Positions 44,900 to 56,419 of a stretch of DNA of 64,000 bases are shown piece after piece. This DNA is from Dendrolimus kikuchii (Eukaryota; Arthropoda; Insecta; Lepidoptera; Lasiocampidae), in assembly GCA_019925095.2 (NCBI GenBank), contig CM034403.1:8127690-8191689 (forward strand), read 5' to 3'. Under the pieces are notes generated by a model that ran no database searches, was not told the origin of the DNA, and saw nothing but the letters and a program-made list of their open reading frames with translations. Each line of letters begins with the position of its first letter. The first letter of the stretch is position 1. A program made the position numbers and the translations under genes.

Positions 44900-47140
44900 T
44901 GAACGTTAGTGAGGCATTGAAAACTGTTATCATTACGATAAGAGGTGGGTTTGATAAAATAAAATTAGTAAAAACAATTGACCACACGGGAAGCAACTAT
45001 GACCGCAGTTTACCGCAGCGACAGAAGTGGCATCCGTAGGAAAATGTGAACAAAAACATTAATTAACCAATTTATTACTCTTTAACTTATTCTCTGTAAA
45101 TATTGCGATTCTTACCTATAATCGCAAAGGATGTTAAATATTTGTATATTTCTACGAAAAACCATTATCCTGTTACTAAACTAAAAAGGGCTTTGATACC
45201 TAAAACTATAATCGGGTAAGTGCATTGCAATCCACTTATTTATAAAGGGTTCCGTAAAGTTGACGCAACATGTCTACGATTTTCGACATTTTATATTTCA
45301 AAAACTGCTCAACGGATATTTTAAAATCTAGTTTTCACTCTATATAATTTTGAAGCTCTACCTCAAATTATTGTAACATAAATACAAAGACTAAGGGATA
45401 GACGAACAAACATGACGAAAATGTTTTGGTCATAATTAAAAAAAATATTCTATGCCTTCACTAGGCGAAGCATGAACCATTCATCTAATTTTGAACATCT
45501 TGTGTCTCCTGAAAATTAATAAATTTAACAGTTTCATTTAAGCCGTAATGACTGTGGAAGCCATCTAAAGGAACTTTACGACCATCCAATTCTATAACGA
45601 AACAGTAATAATGAAGACATAGGTATAATTTTTCTTTCAGTTGAAACTAGTGGTCAAAAAATGAGAACAATATAGCCGATCTTAAGTACTAATCAAGACA
45701 ACACATCACAGCATGGCTCTTCCACATACAAATTTTAGGGACAAGAGACATTGGAAACATTCCTACCGAAAACTTGGCAGTTTCCATTAGATACATAACC
45801 GAACTTTGCGTTCGAAGCAAGCATTAATATGAAACAAAAGGTTGAGATTTTATTAGTAACAAATAGTTGGATTACAATACAAAACAGGAAAGCTGAAGTT
45901 ACAAAATAACAAAATAAATGACTAAATTATTGACGTCAAGTATAAGCTCTTTTATACCTACTAAAACTGGATTAAAAGTCACGTAGACATGAACTAAGTC
46001 CTGTTTGTGTTCAAGTTTTCATTCATGAAGGTAAACACGTCATGTTATTCGTTTAAACTACCATTACTGTAGTGCTTTGAAAGTAGTGTTGTTTAGTAAA
46101 TATATAGGGGAAATGGGGGCGGAGACACTGTTGAAATGAATAATAAAACTTCATAAATTTATAATTACTTTAACTACCAATATAACCACAGATATCTATC
46201 ACAATTCAGCATTTGTCGCCTTAAAATAAGTGATGCTGAACATCGAGCGCAGAATAGAAGTAAAAGGACTAAGGCAGACTTTAGAATTCGATTCGTATGG
46301 TGGCTGGGATTTAACTCTCGCATGATAATGTTCTATCACAAATCAAATATCCTTTGTAAAACGTGCTCCACAAACAGCCTTTCCTCTAGTAAGTCAAGTT
46401 AAGCTGGAACAGGATAAGTATAATAATATTATTGTAAATCTTACATACCTAGATGTCATCACAGGTCAGTTTAACATCGCTAATTATCGCTCGGTACGTT
46501 TTATTATTGTTACGAGTTGCGAGACTCGAATTAAAATGCCGTCAGAATTACTATAGGGTTTATTAGAACTATACAAACACGTATAACACAGGTACAAATA
46601 TAATCGAACACAACAAGTCCAAACGTAATGCAGAAGGTCGTAATTCAATAAAACGCGCAAAGTCCATCACACGTCTCGCTTTAATCGTGGTTCTCGCTCG
46701 ACTGCCCCTTTCCCTCAATCAGGCCATCGTTTTATACTGCACAAGTGCAGTGTGCCCGCCCGGCAACGTGGACCGAATTTGCTAGAATCAGCTTGTCCTT
46801 TAAAATCCGTAACACCTGGCTAATGATTACAATACAATAATAGGCTGTTCTCTAGAAACATATGCCAATAAGTAAACAAAAGAAGACTTTAATAAAAGAA
46901 TTATAATAGTTTCAATATTATTAATTATTAGTTTAAATGCCGACGGGTAATAAATGTGCTTCTACAAATCTGTACGTGGAATTTGTCTTCGTCGGCGCTT
47001 AGGTTGTAACATTATTTTAAAAACATATTTTTAGTACCAATCAGTATTTGACTGGTGAACTCTAAATAGTGATAGCATGCTTTAATTTCGATTGTGTATT
47101 TGATAAAATTGACTATTACGTTTGCCAAGATAGACGATAA
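44900..47140. other. Intergenic DNA, no gene seen
   Basis: No repeat or coding unit recognised. A moderately GC-rich patch at 46670-46800 includes a 16-bp palindrome ACTGCACAAGTGCAGT preceded by TTTTATA. It could be regulatory but nothing shows this. Confidence 0.5.
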
Positions 47141-47167
47141 TTTATATTCGTAGTCATTCTTTCAACC

Positions 47168-47275
47168 GATATGTGGCCGGTTTCCATAATTTACTATTCT
47201 TTCACTTGCTCTAATATCGGTTGAATTTTGACATTACTTGTATGGAGCTTATGTCAAATTTCAACCGATAGTAGA
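47168..47275. repeat. Possible MITE remnant (TTCAACCGATA repeats)
   Basis: TCAACCGATA occurs at 47163 and 47266 and its complement TATCGGTTGA at 47215, as in a small inverted-repeat element. Boundaries are not definable. Confidence 0.3.
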
Positions 47276-47634
47276 CACTTGAGTGTTTCATTCATAGAAT
47301 GTTCATTCATAAAATTCTATTACGCTTAAAGTACCTTGTGAAGTACTATAAACCACTGTGGTTTATTGTAAATCCAACAAAAAGATTGAGGTTTTCCTAT
47401 AGTTATGTACTACTTTACGTTGACTTATTTTGATTATTATGGCTACACGTGAATCATGAAATTAAATGAGGGGCTTTGGCAAGGTGTTCGCGAATCCTCT
47501 GTTTCAAAATTGAAAGCAGAGCTTGGAATTCAGTTTGAAATTCTCGGTTATTAAATGTTAACATTGCCTTTTTTAGTTATATGGTACAGTGTTGTACATT
47601 TAAATTGTTACTATATTTACAAGTAAGTACAAGT

Positions 47635-48535
47635 GGGAATAGAGAAGGAAGAAGCAATAGTGAAACAAGGAGTTAGACAAGGTTGCCCCCTATCACCAGT
47701 TATTTTTAATATTTTTATTGAAACCGCTATAAAAAATTATAGATTCTAAACATGGAGGAATAAAAGTAAATGGAGAAAAGATACATTTTATACGTTTTGC
47801 AGATGACATAGCAAGGTTTAGCAGATTCTAAATCAGAATTAGAAAGTTTAATAGAATATATGGATTCAGCATTTAAAGAGATAGGTCTAGAAATAAACAC
47901 GAATAAAACAAAAATAATCACAATAGCCAAAAATATATACACACCAAGTCCAATAAAGTTAAGGGATCATACATTCCAACAAGTAGAAAAATTTAGATAT
48001 CTAGGCAGCCTCATTACGACGACATAATAGCTAGAATAACAATTGCAAAAAGAGCTTTTATTAGTAAAAACTACTTATTTAGGTCTAAAATAGCACAATC
48101 AGTTAAAAAATGTTTAATTAAAATTTATATCTAGAGCATGGCTTTATATGGGTGTGAAGCATGGACAATGACACAAAAAATCGCGATAGATTAGATTAGA
48201 TCGCATTTCAAACGTGGTGTTGTAGACGCATGGAAAGAATAAGTTGGAAAGAAAAGAAGACCAATGAGGAAGTAATGGATATGATAAAGGAGAAACGCAC
48301 AATTTTAAAAACAGGAGGAAAGAAGGGGGAAGATGTTTGGCCATTTGCTACGACACAACACCTTCTTATGCACTTTAATCGAAGGCAAAGTGGAAGCAAG
48401 GAGAGGGAAAGGCGAGCATTCATGAATCAAATAAAAGAAAGAGTGGGTGTCCTCTCTTACATAGAAGTAAAACAACTGGCCCATAATAGAGAAGAATGGA
48501 GGAGGCTCCACCGACAAGAGCATAGTTCTTAAATG
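47635..48535 (+). pseudogene. LINE reverse transcriptase, broken
   Basis: Landmarks in order: GVRQGCPLSPVIFNIFIE, IRFADDIA (the catalytic FADD box), INTNKTKIITIA, FRYLGSLI, ALYGCEAWTMTQK, CRRMERISWKEKKTNEEVMD. This is the thumb and C-terminal half of an endonuclease-reverse transcriptase LINE of the type frequent in moths. Stops after IKNYRF and near YLGSLI, and several frameshifts, disable it. The endonuclease and 5' part are absent. The 100-codon frame at 48230-48532 is its terminal piece. Confidence 0.85.
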
Positions 48536-48897
48536 CTAGATAGATAGATTGACTATATTTAAAGCTCCAGCAGTCGGTTTATCCCAGAACAGATTTGTTT
48601 TACATAACAACTGTCCCCATAATTATAAAATATGTTAGATGACTGAACTGTATCGAATTATACTAGTGAAGCCGTTTGGAAAACCCAGTCAAATAATGAA
48701 AACAAACAGAATAGTATTATTGAATAATTTATGGTAATAAAATTTCAAATAAATATTTTATATTACAAAATAGGGAAAACAAAATTTCGGTTTTTTCTCG
48801 ATCCTATTTAGAATAGTGTCGCTACTAAATCTTATTGATCACATATTTTCAATAATATTTCAATAACATGTTGTATTATGCGAAATTTATTAAATAA

Positions 48898-49512
48898 CTA
48901 GAGTTTGTCCCACGGCTGTGGCGCGTGTCAAACCCTAGGCTTTATTTTGCTTACACAAAAACTTAATTCGGTTTTTTACATATAATAATAACAAAGAAAC
49001 TAAGTAGATATAGTTTAGACAACTACCCAGCAAAGTATAGAGGCGAGTCGAAGCTAACCTGATTTGAAGTAATGTATCGAATGACATGTTGTTTATGATA
49101 ATGTAAGTATTTGTTAGTGAATTAACAAAAACGGGATTGCAGCGTCATCTGTTTAGCTAATTCGTCTATTCTATGGAAACGACATCATTTTATCGCAAAA
49201 GTATCCTAAGTGTTAATTCAGGATATAAGCCAGATCTGTGTCAAGTTTTATTCATATACGTTCAGTAGTTTTTAAAAAGGATGCGATCGCAGCGCCATCT
49301 TTTTCGATGTTTTCGTCTATCCCTCACAAACGACATCATTTATCGGGATAAAAAGTATCCTAAGTTAAATACGCCCCGGGATATAAGCTACCTCTATATC
49401 GAGTTTCATTTAAATCCGTTCAGTAGTTTTCACGTGATGCGCTAACAGACAGATAAACTGAAAGACAGACAGATAGAAAGACAAACAGACAGAAAGATAG
49501 AAAGACAGACAG
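48898..49512 (-). mobile_element. Helitron-like element, 5' end eroded
   Basis: Read on minus, the 3' end is CCACAGCCGTGGGACAAACT followed by CTAG (48898-48901) and T, with a small hairpin CCAC-AGCC-GTGG. Two module copies (GGGATAAAAAGTATCC, CGTTCAGTAGTTTTCACG on plus) lie within it. The other end is a degenerate GACAGACAGATA tract where a TC start would be expected. Confidence 0.7.
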
Positions 49513-49719
49513 TTTTTTTTAATTGCATTTTTGGAATCTGCTGGTCGGAATTAGCCCCTCGGATTTCTTAACATTTTTAAACGCTTTGTACAAACTCGAA
49601 CCATTTACAGATTTATTATAGAGTAGATAGGTACATTATGAATATTGTAGACATACATACCCATTTTATATACCCAAGCTAATATAGGATGGATGGAATT
49701 GAGATGGAAAATATACAAT

Positions 49720-49790
49720 GAATAGCGACGGTAACAGCTTTCTATTAGATGGATCATCTGTCTTATTCCCAGCTTTGCAATAAAAAATAT
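49720..49790 (+). repeat. Family-E/A tail fragment
   Basis: AGCGACGGTAACAGCTTTCT and TTCCCAGCTTTGCAATAAAA match the common 3' tail. Confidence 0.5.
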
Positions 49791-50309
49791 GCACGTCCAT
49801 TAAATTTATTCCCAAAGCACCCACAGAGCATTGATCTTTCCTAATATTATTTTTCCTGCCTATATATTGTTTACGTAAAGGCAAGTGGTAAACAATTGCT
49901 TCACAAAGACCCACCGTGCTGTCTGCGCGTGATTCATCTATTTCGGTAAACGCTCGTTGACGTATTAATCGTATGTAGTGTGAATCATAGCCAATGTCTA
50001 TGTTTCATCCTAATACTTTTTAAATAAATTTCAACTTAATTTTTGTCATCGTATACCTGTGCGCTAGTTTTAGTACAATCAATCGTGTAAGCTGAACAGA
50101 GCTATAATTGCATAGCAAACAACACTGCCATTTCCGCTCGCGAACAAAGGTCGATTTTATAAGTCGGAAACTGGGTCTGCACTTTTCTGAGCAAACGAAA
50201 ACTGCTGATCGGTATAATAAGTTGTCTAAAATTATAAATAGATATGTAAAGTCTCAACGAGCTAGGCAACGCATCGGCTTCTCTAGTGTTGTAGATGTTC
50301 ATGGGCGCC

Positions 50310-50540
50310 CGTAACCACTTCAGCAGGTGGTAGGATATTTGCCCGTTTGGATGGCTACCACCGCCATAACAGTCTTGAGTTGTGATCCGGCATTAATGGC
50401 CAAATTTCAGATTCCCATTAGAGAGCGGCAGCACATTGGTAACACCTTTGGTGTTACGAATGTCCATAGACGATGGTAACCGCTTTTCATCAGATGGGCC
50501 GTCTGCCTGTCTGCTGAAATCATGTAATAAAAAAAGATCA
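50310..50540 (+). mobile_element. Family-A SINE-like repeat, 5' truncated
   Basis: From AGCAGGTGGTAGGATATTTG through GAGAGCGGCAGCACATTGGT to CATGTAATAAAAAAAG. Confidence 0.7.
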
Positions 50541-50664
50541 CAAACTTCATTAGAGTCACCCGAACCAGACCAGCCCCGGTTTGCTTCGCTAGCAAGCTGT
50601 CCAAGTACGGACCGTGAGTAAATCATTTGGTGGCAACCCACTCTTCGAAATGATTCACGTACAT

Positions 50665-50722
50665 AGACTTACGAATAGGCTTGCTTCCTGGCCAGGATCA
50701 GAAACCACGTCCTTTGAAAGTT
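50665..50722 (-). repeat. SINE family G, head fragment
   Basis: GCTTCCTGGCCAGGATCAGA and CACGTCCTTTGAAAGTTAG resemble the inverted head of SINE G. Confidence 0.4.
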
Positions 50723-50734
50723 AGTTTAGGTTTT

Positions 50735-51065
50735 ATTTATTACAAAGCTGCCAAGTAGGCATACGACGACCACGGGCGAAGCCTACGCATTATCAGCCAT
50801 CAGGATAGGATAGATGGGATGACATATAATAGAAGGCATGAGATAAAAGGGATAGGATAAGAGAATGGTATCAATGGCATATGATAAAGAGATGGGATAG
50901 AGAAATCAGACAGGAGGAATGGGATGGGATAGGATATGAAAATGGAACAGATGTATAGGATGAAGATGAGATAGGAAGGAACTCTTACTCATCATACGAA
51001 ACACGATTAACTGAAGGTTAAGCGTTTCACGCCGATATTTTGTGAGAGCGTGGTATCACATCGAT
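50735..51065 (-). mobile_element. Family-E SINE-like repeat
   Basis: Inverted: GATTAACTGAAGGTTAAGCG and TTTCACGCC near 51030 correspond to the head, and the long GGATAGGATAG-rich tract to the pyrimidine tract. The family-A-like tail is replaced by CTACGCATTATCAGCCATCA. Confidence 0.55.
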
Positions 51066-51469
51066 CGATACGGCCAAATGAGCCGATCAAGATAATGATT
51101 CCAGTATTATTTTACCATGTACGAATTAGTTATGGAATTTGTTTAGGAATAGTTCTTATAATCAAGCTAAGTACATTTAATTGTGAATTATCAAATATGG
51201 CCTCAACCAAATGTATTTTATTAAATCTAATGCAAAGATGAAAGGCGACTATCTTCAAACTTTGTCGGTATTTTGTCCCCTGTAATTAAGGGCACCTTTT
51301 ACTGCGAGCCGCTCGCCCCCAAAGCTAATCGGTTTATGAATAATACTAATGAACTCGCCGTCTCGCCACTGGACAGAGGGATTTATCTTGTTTTTACAAA
51401 AATAATGTTTAGACTTTAGCCCAGAATTTTAATAAAGAGAGAAAGGAAGAGAAATAATTAAAAGCATAC

Positions 51470-51785
51470 ATACACATTGTCACGCCTGTTTTCCACAGGG
51501 TAGGCAGAGACGACGGAGTTCCACTTGCTACATCTACTTTCATTAATCTCTTCACACATATGTATTGTAGGTGCTTTTTACATGGCCATACTTTAAGACA
51601 TCTACGATTTGATCGTGGTAAGTGCGTCGCAGTCTACCAGCACCAACTCTACCACCTACACTGTTGTCATACACTTGTATTATCAGTTTCCTGTCATTCA
51701 TTCTCTCTACATGTCCAAACTACCTTAACATTTCTTTCTCAAATCTTGTTATTACATCATTTTTTTTCAATTCACAACAATTAGA
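51470..51785 (-). mobile_element. LINE C-terminal fragment
   Basis: The minus strand reads HVERMNDRKLIIQVYDNSVG, GRVGAGRLRRTYHDQI and, after frame changes, a stop region ending GTGTATGTATGC. VERM-D---QVY and GR-R-----DQI are LINE C-terminal landmarks. It is the same general module as 62641-62870 but a different subfamily. Confidence 0.65.
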
Positions 51786-52393
51786 ACCATATATAGCTTA
51801 GTATTATTTTAGTTTTCGTGACTAGTACACATAATATAACTACGTTTTAACGGTTTTAAGCGCGTTGTTTTATTTTATTTTTATTGTTCCTACGTTTCGG
51901 CCACCTTTCAGTAGTCATGATCATGGAAGACAAATATATCAAGAGTCGATGAGTATTGTTAAAGTTTTATTTAGCCTACCGCCAATTCGTTCATTTAACG
52001 TCGGAATGGCATGCTGTTGAAGTTCATGAGATTTCTTTTGTGCTGTGTTGTTTTATTTCTTGGGAAGCACTTGCTAGGTTTTGTAATTACACATTTGAAT
52101 GATACCTATATAGAGACTTCTACACTAAAATAAAACTAAATTATCTAAAAAAAAATACTACACTATAAAAAAAAAACTTAAAAAATACTATTATAGACAC
52201 ATTTATAGATGAAAAATGTAGCCCAGATCACGTTCGGTGTTGAGCGTTTCCAAAATGCTGGCCACATTTCCACGTCGTATGGCAACGCTAACCCGTTGTC
52301 CTAATAGGCCAGGCCTATGGTCAGGCGAGACTACTTTTAATCGCCTTGAAAGGTCTCGATAAAGTTGATAAGCCTCACGTCCCTATGACCCCA

Positions 52394-52663
52394 AATAAAT
52401 AAATAAATAATAAATAAATAAATAATAAATAAATAAACCGGCAGATAACATCATTACTCTCATTGTATATTCCCAAGCTAAGCAAGTTACACTTGCGTTA
52501 TGGATAATATGCAATGGACCACTCTGGAACCGATCCCAGACACCCACACAGTAAATAACGGATAGTTCGTTTACGAAATTTGCCATACTAGGAATCGAAC
52601 CCGGAGCCTCTGTGTTCTAGCGAGTTCGGCGGCTAAGACTTAGTCCGCTCAACCGCAGAGGCT
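52394..52663 (-). mobile_element. tRNA-derived SINE (family S2)
   Basis: Minus-strand head AGCCTCTGCGGTTGAGCGGA, B-box GGTTCGATTCCTAG, body TGGGTGTCTGGGATCGGTTC, then TTGCTTAGCTTGGGAATATA, and a TTTATTTATTTATT tail. Reference copy for S2. Confidence 0.8.
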
Positions 52664-52665
52664 AC

Positions 52666-52870
52666 TGGAGTCAAAGTTTCAATCACGAAAGACACAAATA
52701 CGTACACATCACCGATGGATGTATATTTGTAGCATTTCCGGGTTTCTTGGTGTTTAGCAGCTCCTCCGGCTGTGACGGTTGTGTTTGAAAAACTGGAAGC
52801 CGCTAAAATATCGATACACGTAGCATCCCATACAAAGGGGCGTCTCATCTCCCATTTAGACACAAGATTA
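52666..52870 (-). mobile_element. LINE C-terminal region remnant
   Basis: Minus-strand translation RRPFVWDATCIDILAASSFS, NTTVTAGGAAKHQETRKCYK, YTSIGDVYVFVSFVIETLTP. It aligns in layout with 33340-33560 (PLVRDATVLL... and VETLGPW). An open 87-codon frame remains by chance of low decay. Confidence 0.7.
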
Positions 52871-52872
52871 CT

Positions 52873-53105
52873 TAATAATAATAACCGCCCATACACATCC
52901 CACTGCTGGGAATGAGGCTCCCATGTATAGAGAATAGATATCTCGATGTGTAGATTTCATCACGACGTTTTCCTTCACCGCTAGCACGTGGTAATTGTAA
53001 CAATATGCACATTAGGTCAGAAAATTGCCTGACTGGTGCATGTTTTCCAACCAGGATTTGAACTCGCGCCCATTTGAGTTAAGAATGCGAGTGCTATTAC
53101 GGCTT
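52873..53105 (-). mobile_element. tRNA-derived SINE (family G)
   Basis: Inverted copy: CGCCCATACACATCCCACTG, ATCTCGATGTGTAGATTTCA, CACGTGGTAATTGTAACAAT, and a decayed B box AGGATTTGAACTC. Lacks the final 15-20 bp of the head. Confidence 0.75.
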
Positions 53106-53279
53106 ATAACTTATTTATTTACGCTAATTAGCTCGAAAGATTTAATTTAATTTAGTTACCCATCATAAATGAAGTATTGTACAAGTTTTCACGATGCGTC
53201 AAGTGCCTACACAGATGTCTAACAACTCTCTATCTACATTAATTGCGCAGTGACTGGTATTGTATGAATAACCACGCGA

Positions 53280-53610
53280 TTTATACTAACATTATAAAGA
53301 GGAAAGATTTGTATTTTTGAATTTTTGGATGTTTGTAACAAATAAACTCAAAAACTACTGGATCGATTTCAAAAATTCTTTTATCATTAGAATGCTATAT
53401 TATCCCAGATTAATATAGGCGATATTTATTACTAGAGAAAATTACGGATCCGTACTAAAACTTCAATAATGTAACCTAAGGTATAAAAAAAATTGTGTTT
53501 GAGTGGGTCTAGGAATGATTTAGTTTTACAATTAGACACGGTAGGTGGCGCTGGAATCGGGTTCTAGATTTTATTTTTCAGGGCAGGACAACGTCTGACG
53601 GAACCGCTAG
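53280..53610 (+). mobile_element. Helitron-like element, family C
   Basis: Starts TTTATACTAACATTATAAAG (the expected TC is TT) after an A. It contains GGTAGGTGGCGCTGGAATCG and TTTTTCAGGGCAGGACAACG, and ends ACCGCTAG|T. Non-coding, 331 bp. It supplies one full-length example of family C. Confidence 0.75.
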
Positions 53611-53777
53611 TCAGCAATATATGTATTGTTTATTAATTATTTTGTTATCTTAGTCCACATCAAACTTTAAAGTTTGATGTAGACAAAAAGAACCTATTCG
53701 AAATTGTATATAAAGCCAAATTTACAATTGTATTTCTTTTTCTTTTTTTTTAAATAATAATCAACAGACAAACACAC

Positions 53778-53985
53778 ACATTGTTTACCCCCAAACTAAG
53801 CAAGTTACGCTTGTGTTATGGGTGATATACAACGGACCACTCTGGGGCCGATCCCAGACACCCAGACCATAGAAAATAACAGAAAGTTTGTTTCCGAAAT
53901 TTACCATGCCGGAAATCGAACCCGGAGCTTCTGTGTTCCAACGAGTTCCGCCGGCCATGATGTAACCCGCTGAATCATAGAGGCC
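53778..53985 (-). mobile_element. tRNA-derived SINE (family S2)
   Basis: Inverted copy: AACTAAGCAAGTTACGCTTG, GGACCACTCTGGGGCCGATC, GGAAATCGAACCCGGAGCTT, and GCTGAATCATAGAGGCC at the head. Confidence 0.78.
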
Positions 53986-54424
53986 GCAACCCGCTATTGT
54001 GTTTAGTATTATAATTTAGGAATAAGTCTGAAATATCTACTGCAATTTTTTGTTTAGACGATGATAAGAGTTTAATTTACTTCTTTACTAATGCAACTAT
54101 AAATCAAATTTAATACAAAAATATACAGAAGAAAAATAACAAAGAAAATAATATTATGTATAAACGAAAATTCTGTATTTTTTTTAAAAAGCGCCATCTA
54201 TTAACTGACGTTATGTATCATGCATCTCGTATTTCAACAACACCACTTCCATCTGTACTCATAATTAAATACTACATAGACACGTAGTGCTGGTACAAAG
54301 TAAATTTATAGAGTTTCCAGGATGTATTGTTAGATGGCAGCATAAAAAAATATTAGACATTTAGACAGATGGCACTTATAGTAATAAAACTGATTTAGTT
54401 AAATAAAACCGTTTTGTTATGGAT

Positions 54425-54808
54425 GGAGAACATGATGCATTTTTTTCAGTTTTCATGTCTGTTTGTTCGGGATTCACGTAAAAACTACTGGGCCGATTTC
54501 GATGCAATTTTCACTGATCGGCAGCTAATTCTAAGACTAAAAATTTTTTATTTTGAAAATCCCGTGGAAACTTTTCTGGGACTTCCAATATGATTTTTTA
54601 CTGATCTATATAGCAAACTTTATGTAATAAAATGTGTGACATTTTTTATTGCAGGGATCCCGAGGGAATTTTCCCGTGAGCGGTTTGTAGTTGTGTTTTC
54701 TCTAAAACGATAGCTAACATTCTTTTTTAAACGGTGTGGTACTGTGTATCCCGGATATCCCGCGGTAATTTCAATTTGAGCGTGGACGATGTCGCAGGCA
54801 TATCCTAG
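54425..54808 (+). mobile_element. Family-D Helitron-like repeat
   Basis: GGAGAACATGATGCATTTTT, GTTCGGGATTCACGTAAAAA, three ATCCCG blocks, then GTCGCAGGCATATCCTAG|T (CTAG 54805-54808). The CTAG|T end supports a Helitron origin for family D. Confidence 0.65.
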
Positions 54809-55194
54809 TTATATATAATACTATAACTTGTTACCCACAAAAAAACTCCTATGTTCCTTCTTCCATCGTATATTGTGAGGGTCGCGAGAAAACATCATGG
54901 CAATACCACGAATCCTGGTAAAGTCGAAATCCTAGAGCAGGTAGGTCCAGTATGCGCGTGATTTCTGTAAATTCTAGCGTAAAACGCTTTTTTGGACTTC
55001 TATTATATGGTATACCCATGCCGGAATCATTGTCTTTACTACTACAGATCTTAGGGCTGGCTTGATCGGTGTGATATCATGCTCTTACAGTATATCTGCG
55101 TAAAACTGTTACGGTCTTATTCTTAGAGAGTTAGAGTAAACTTGGACGCCTTTATGGTCCTTAAAAAGCGTTTAAACTTTCTCTATATCTCTAT

Positions 55195-55435
55195 ATGAAT
55201 AAGACCGTATAGACTTGAGCTAATCGTATTTCGTGCAGTGAGTCAGTATCCCTTCCTCCTATTTCATTCCCTTGTCCTCTTTACCCTATTCCTGTTATCT
55301 CATCCCCTATCCTATCTTATAGGCTGGCAACGCGCTGGATTCGCTTCTACTTTTGCAAGCGTCTGTAGGCAACGGTAACCACTTTCCATTAGGTGGGTTG
55401 TCTATCAGGTTACCAGGTTTGAAAAAAAAACAGTT
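55195..55435 (+). mobile_element. Family-E SINE-like repeat
   Basis: TGAGCTAATCGTATTTCGTG, a CCTAT-rich pyrimidine tract, GGCAACGCGCTGG, and the family-A-like tail GTCTGTAGGCAACGGTAACC to GTTTGAAAAAAAAAC. Confidence 0.65.
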
Positions 55436-55713
55436 TTTTTTTGTTAACTTTTTTGTTTATCTAATCTTAGTAGGAATAGTTTTGATATGACAAAAGAGCC
55501 ACGCCTATAGAGGGCCATTTACATGGAGAGAGATTCTTGCCCCGAAGATACGATTGTCGAATGTAAGAAAAAAATATATCATGTAAACTAAGCATACGGT
55601 ATCGTACGTGGAAGGGCGATAATCGCCTGGTCATTGAATATTGACGTCTCTGTGTCAACAAAATTTGACAGCAAGAATCGTATTTCGAGTTCAGCTACTC
55701 ACCAGTCGCAAGC

Positions 55714-55957
55714 ATGAGTGTAATGTGCGAGGGTGTTTTAATTATATCTGCTCTTCTAAGACAAGAATTAATTAAACAACAGCGAAAAGAAAGATGTTGG
55801 GTTAAAAGGTGTACAGAAAGAAGAAACATTTTAGGAGCATCAAAACAACGTATTTGAGGGTCCAAAAGTATTTCTTCTCGTCTTAAAGTGTCTCGTCTTG
55901 AATTGCAACTAAAAGATGAAGAGACATTCAAAAATATGTTTCTTGTACTAAATCATA
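55714..55957 (+). pseudogene. Harbinger transposase (HARBI1-like), N-terminal relic
   Basis: The frame from 55714 reads MSVMCEGVLIISALLRQELI, KQQRKERCWVKRCTERRNIL, GASKQRI and stops at 55857. A second frame continues LELQLKDEETFKNMFLV. Leu-rich start, R-x-W-V--(-)---R---GA and then D-E-(T)F-x-x-(M/F)F are the usual opening of HARBI1-type nucleases. The catalytic DDE part has been deleted, so it cannot act. Confidence 0.65.
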
Positions 55958-56127
55958 GTTTTCATATTTACTATAAAAAGTACATCGAGTTCGAATGGCA
56001 AGTATCGTATTCGAATCGTTTGAAACTGATTTGTACGATACTGGCATGAACTTAAAAAATGTCATGCGAGATCTAGTTTAGATAAGTAGAGAAATCGTAG
56101 GCAAATATCTCAGTGCCACTTGTGTTG

Positions 56128-56215
56128 TAGCGTGGCGGGTATACCGTCCGTTCCCCCTATAATGGGAGGCCCGAACCCAGCTGTGGGACATTTATGGACT
56201 GTTATTATATTTGTG
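56128..56215 (+). repeat. SINE family G, 3' end
   Basis: GTAGCGTGGCGGGTATACCG, TTCCCCCTATAATGGGAGGC and GTGGGACATTTATGGACTGT lie inside the Harbinger element. Confidence 0.75.
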
Positions 56216-56419
56216 TCGTAGTGTAAACAAAACTCTTGGTGACATTTACCTTACGATTATCGTATGATATACTCGTAGGCGAGTTTTTGTTTTTTGGTTG
56301 AATATAAATATGTCGATGCGATTATTGTTTTAAGAGTTATTGTATATGAAAATAGTATACGACGTTTCGCCCCAAAACATGTGATAACTCTCTCCATGTA
56401 ACGGGGCCCTTAATTTAAG

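Larger units (their letters stand above)
55511..56410 (+). mobile_element. Harbinger-type element, internally deleted
   Basis: The 900-bp element has inverted ends AGGGCCATTTACATGGAGAG (left) and AGGGCCCCGTTACATGGAGA (reversed right). Inside, on plus, is the start of a Harbinger-like nuclease gene. A SINE-G 3' end is inserted at 56128-56215. TAG and TAA next to the ends are compatible with the three-base TWA target of PIF/Harbinger but do not match each other. Confidence 0.75.

Noticed and set aside
46716..46770. Promoter suggested by TTTTATA and the ACTGCACAAGTGCAGT palindrome.
   Set aside because: No transcript start motif, downstream exon or coding region can be linked to it.
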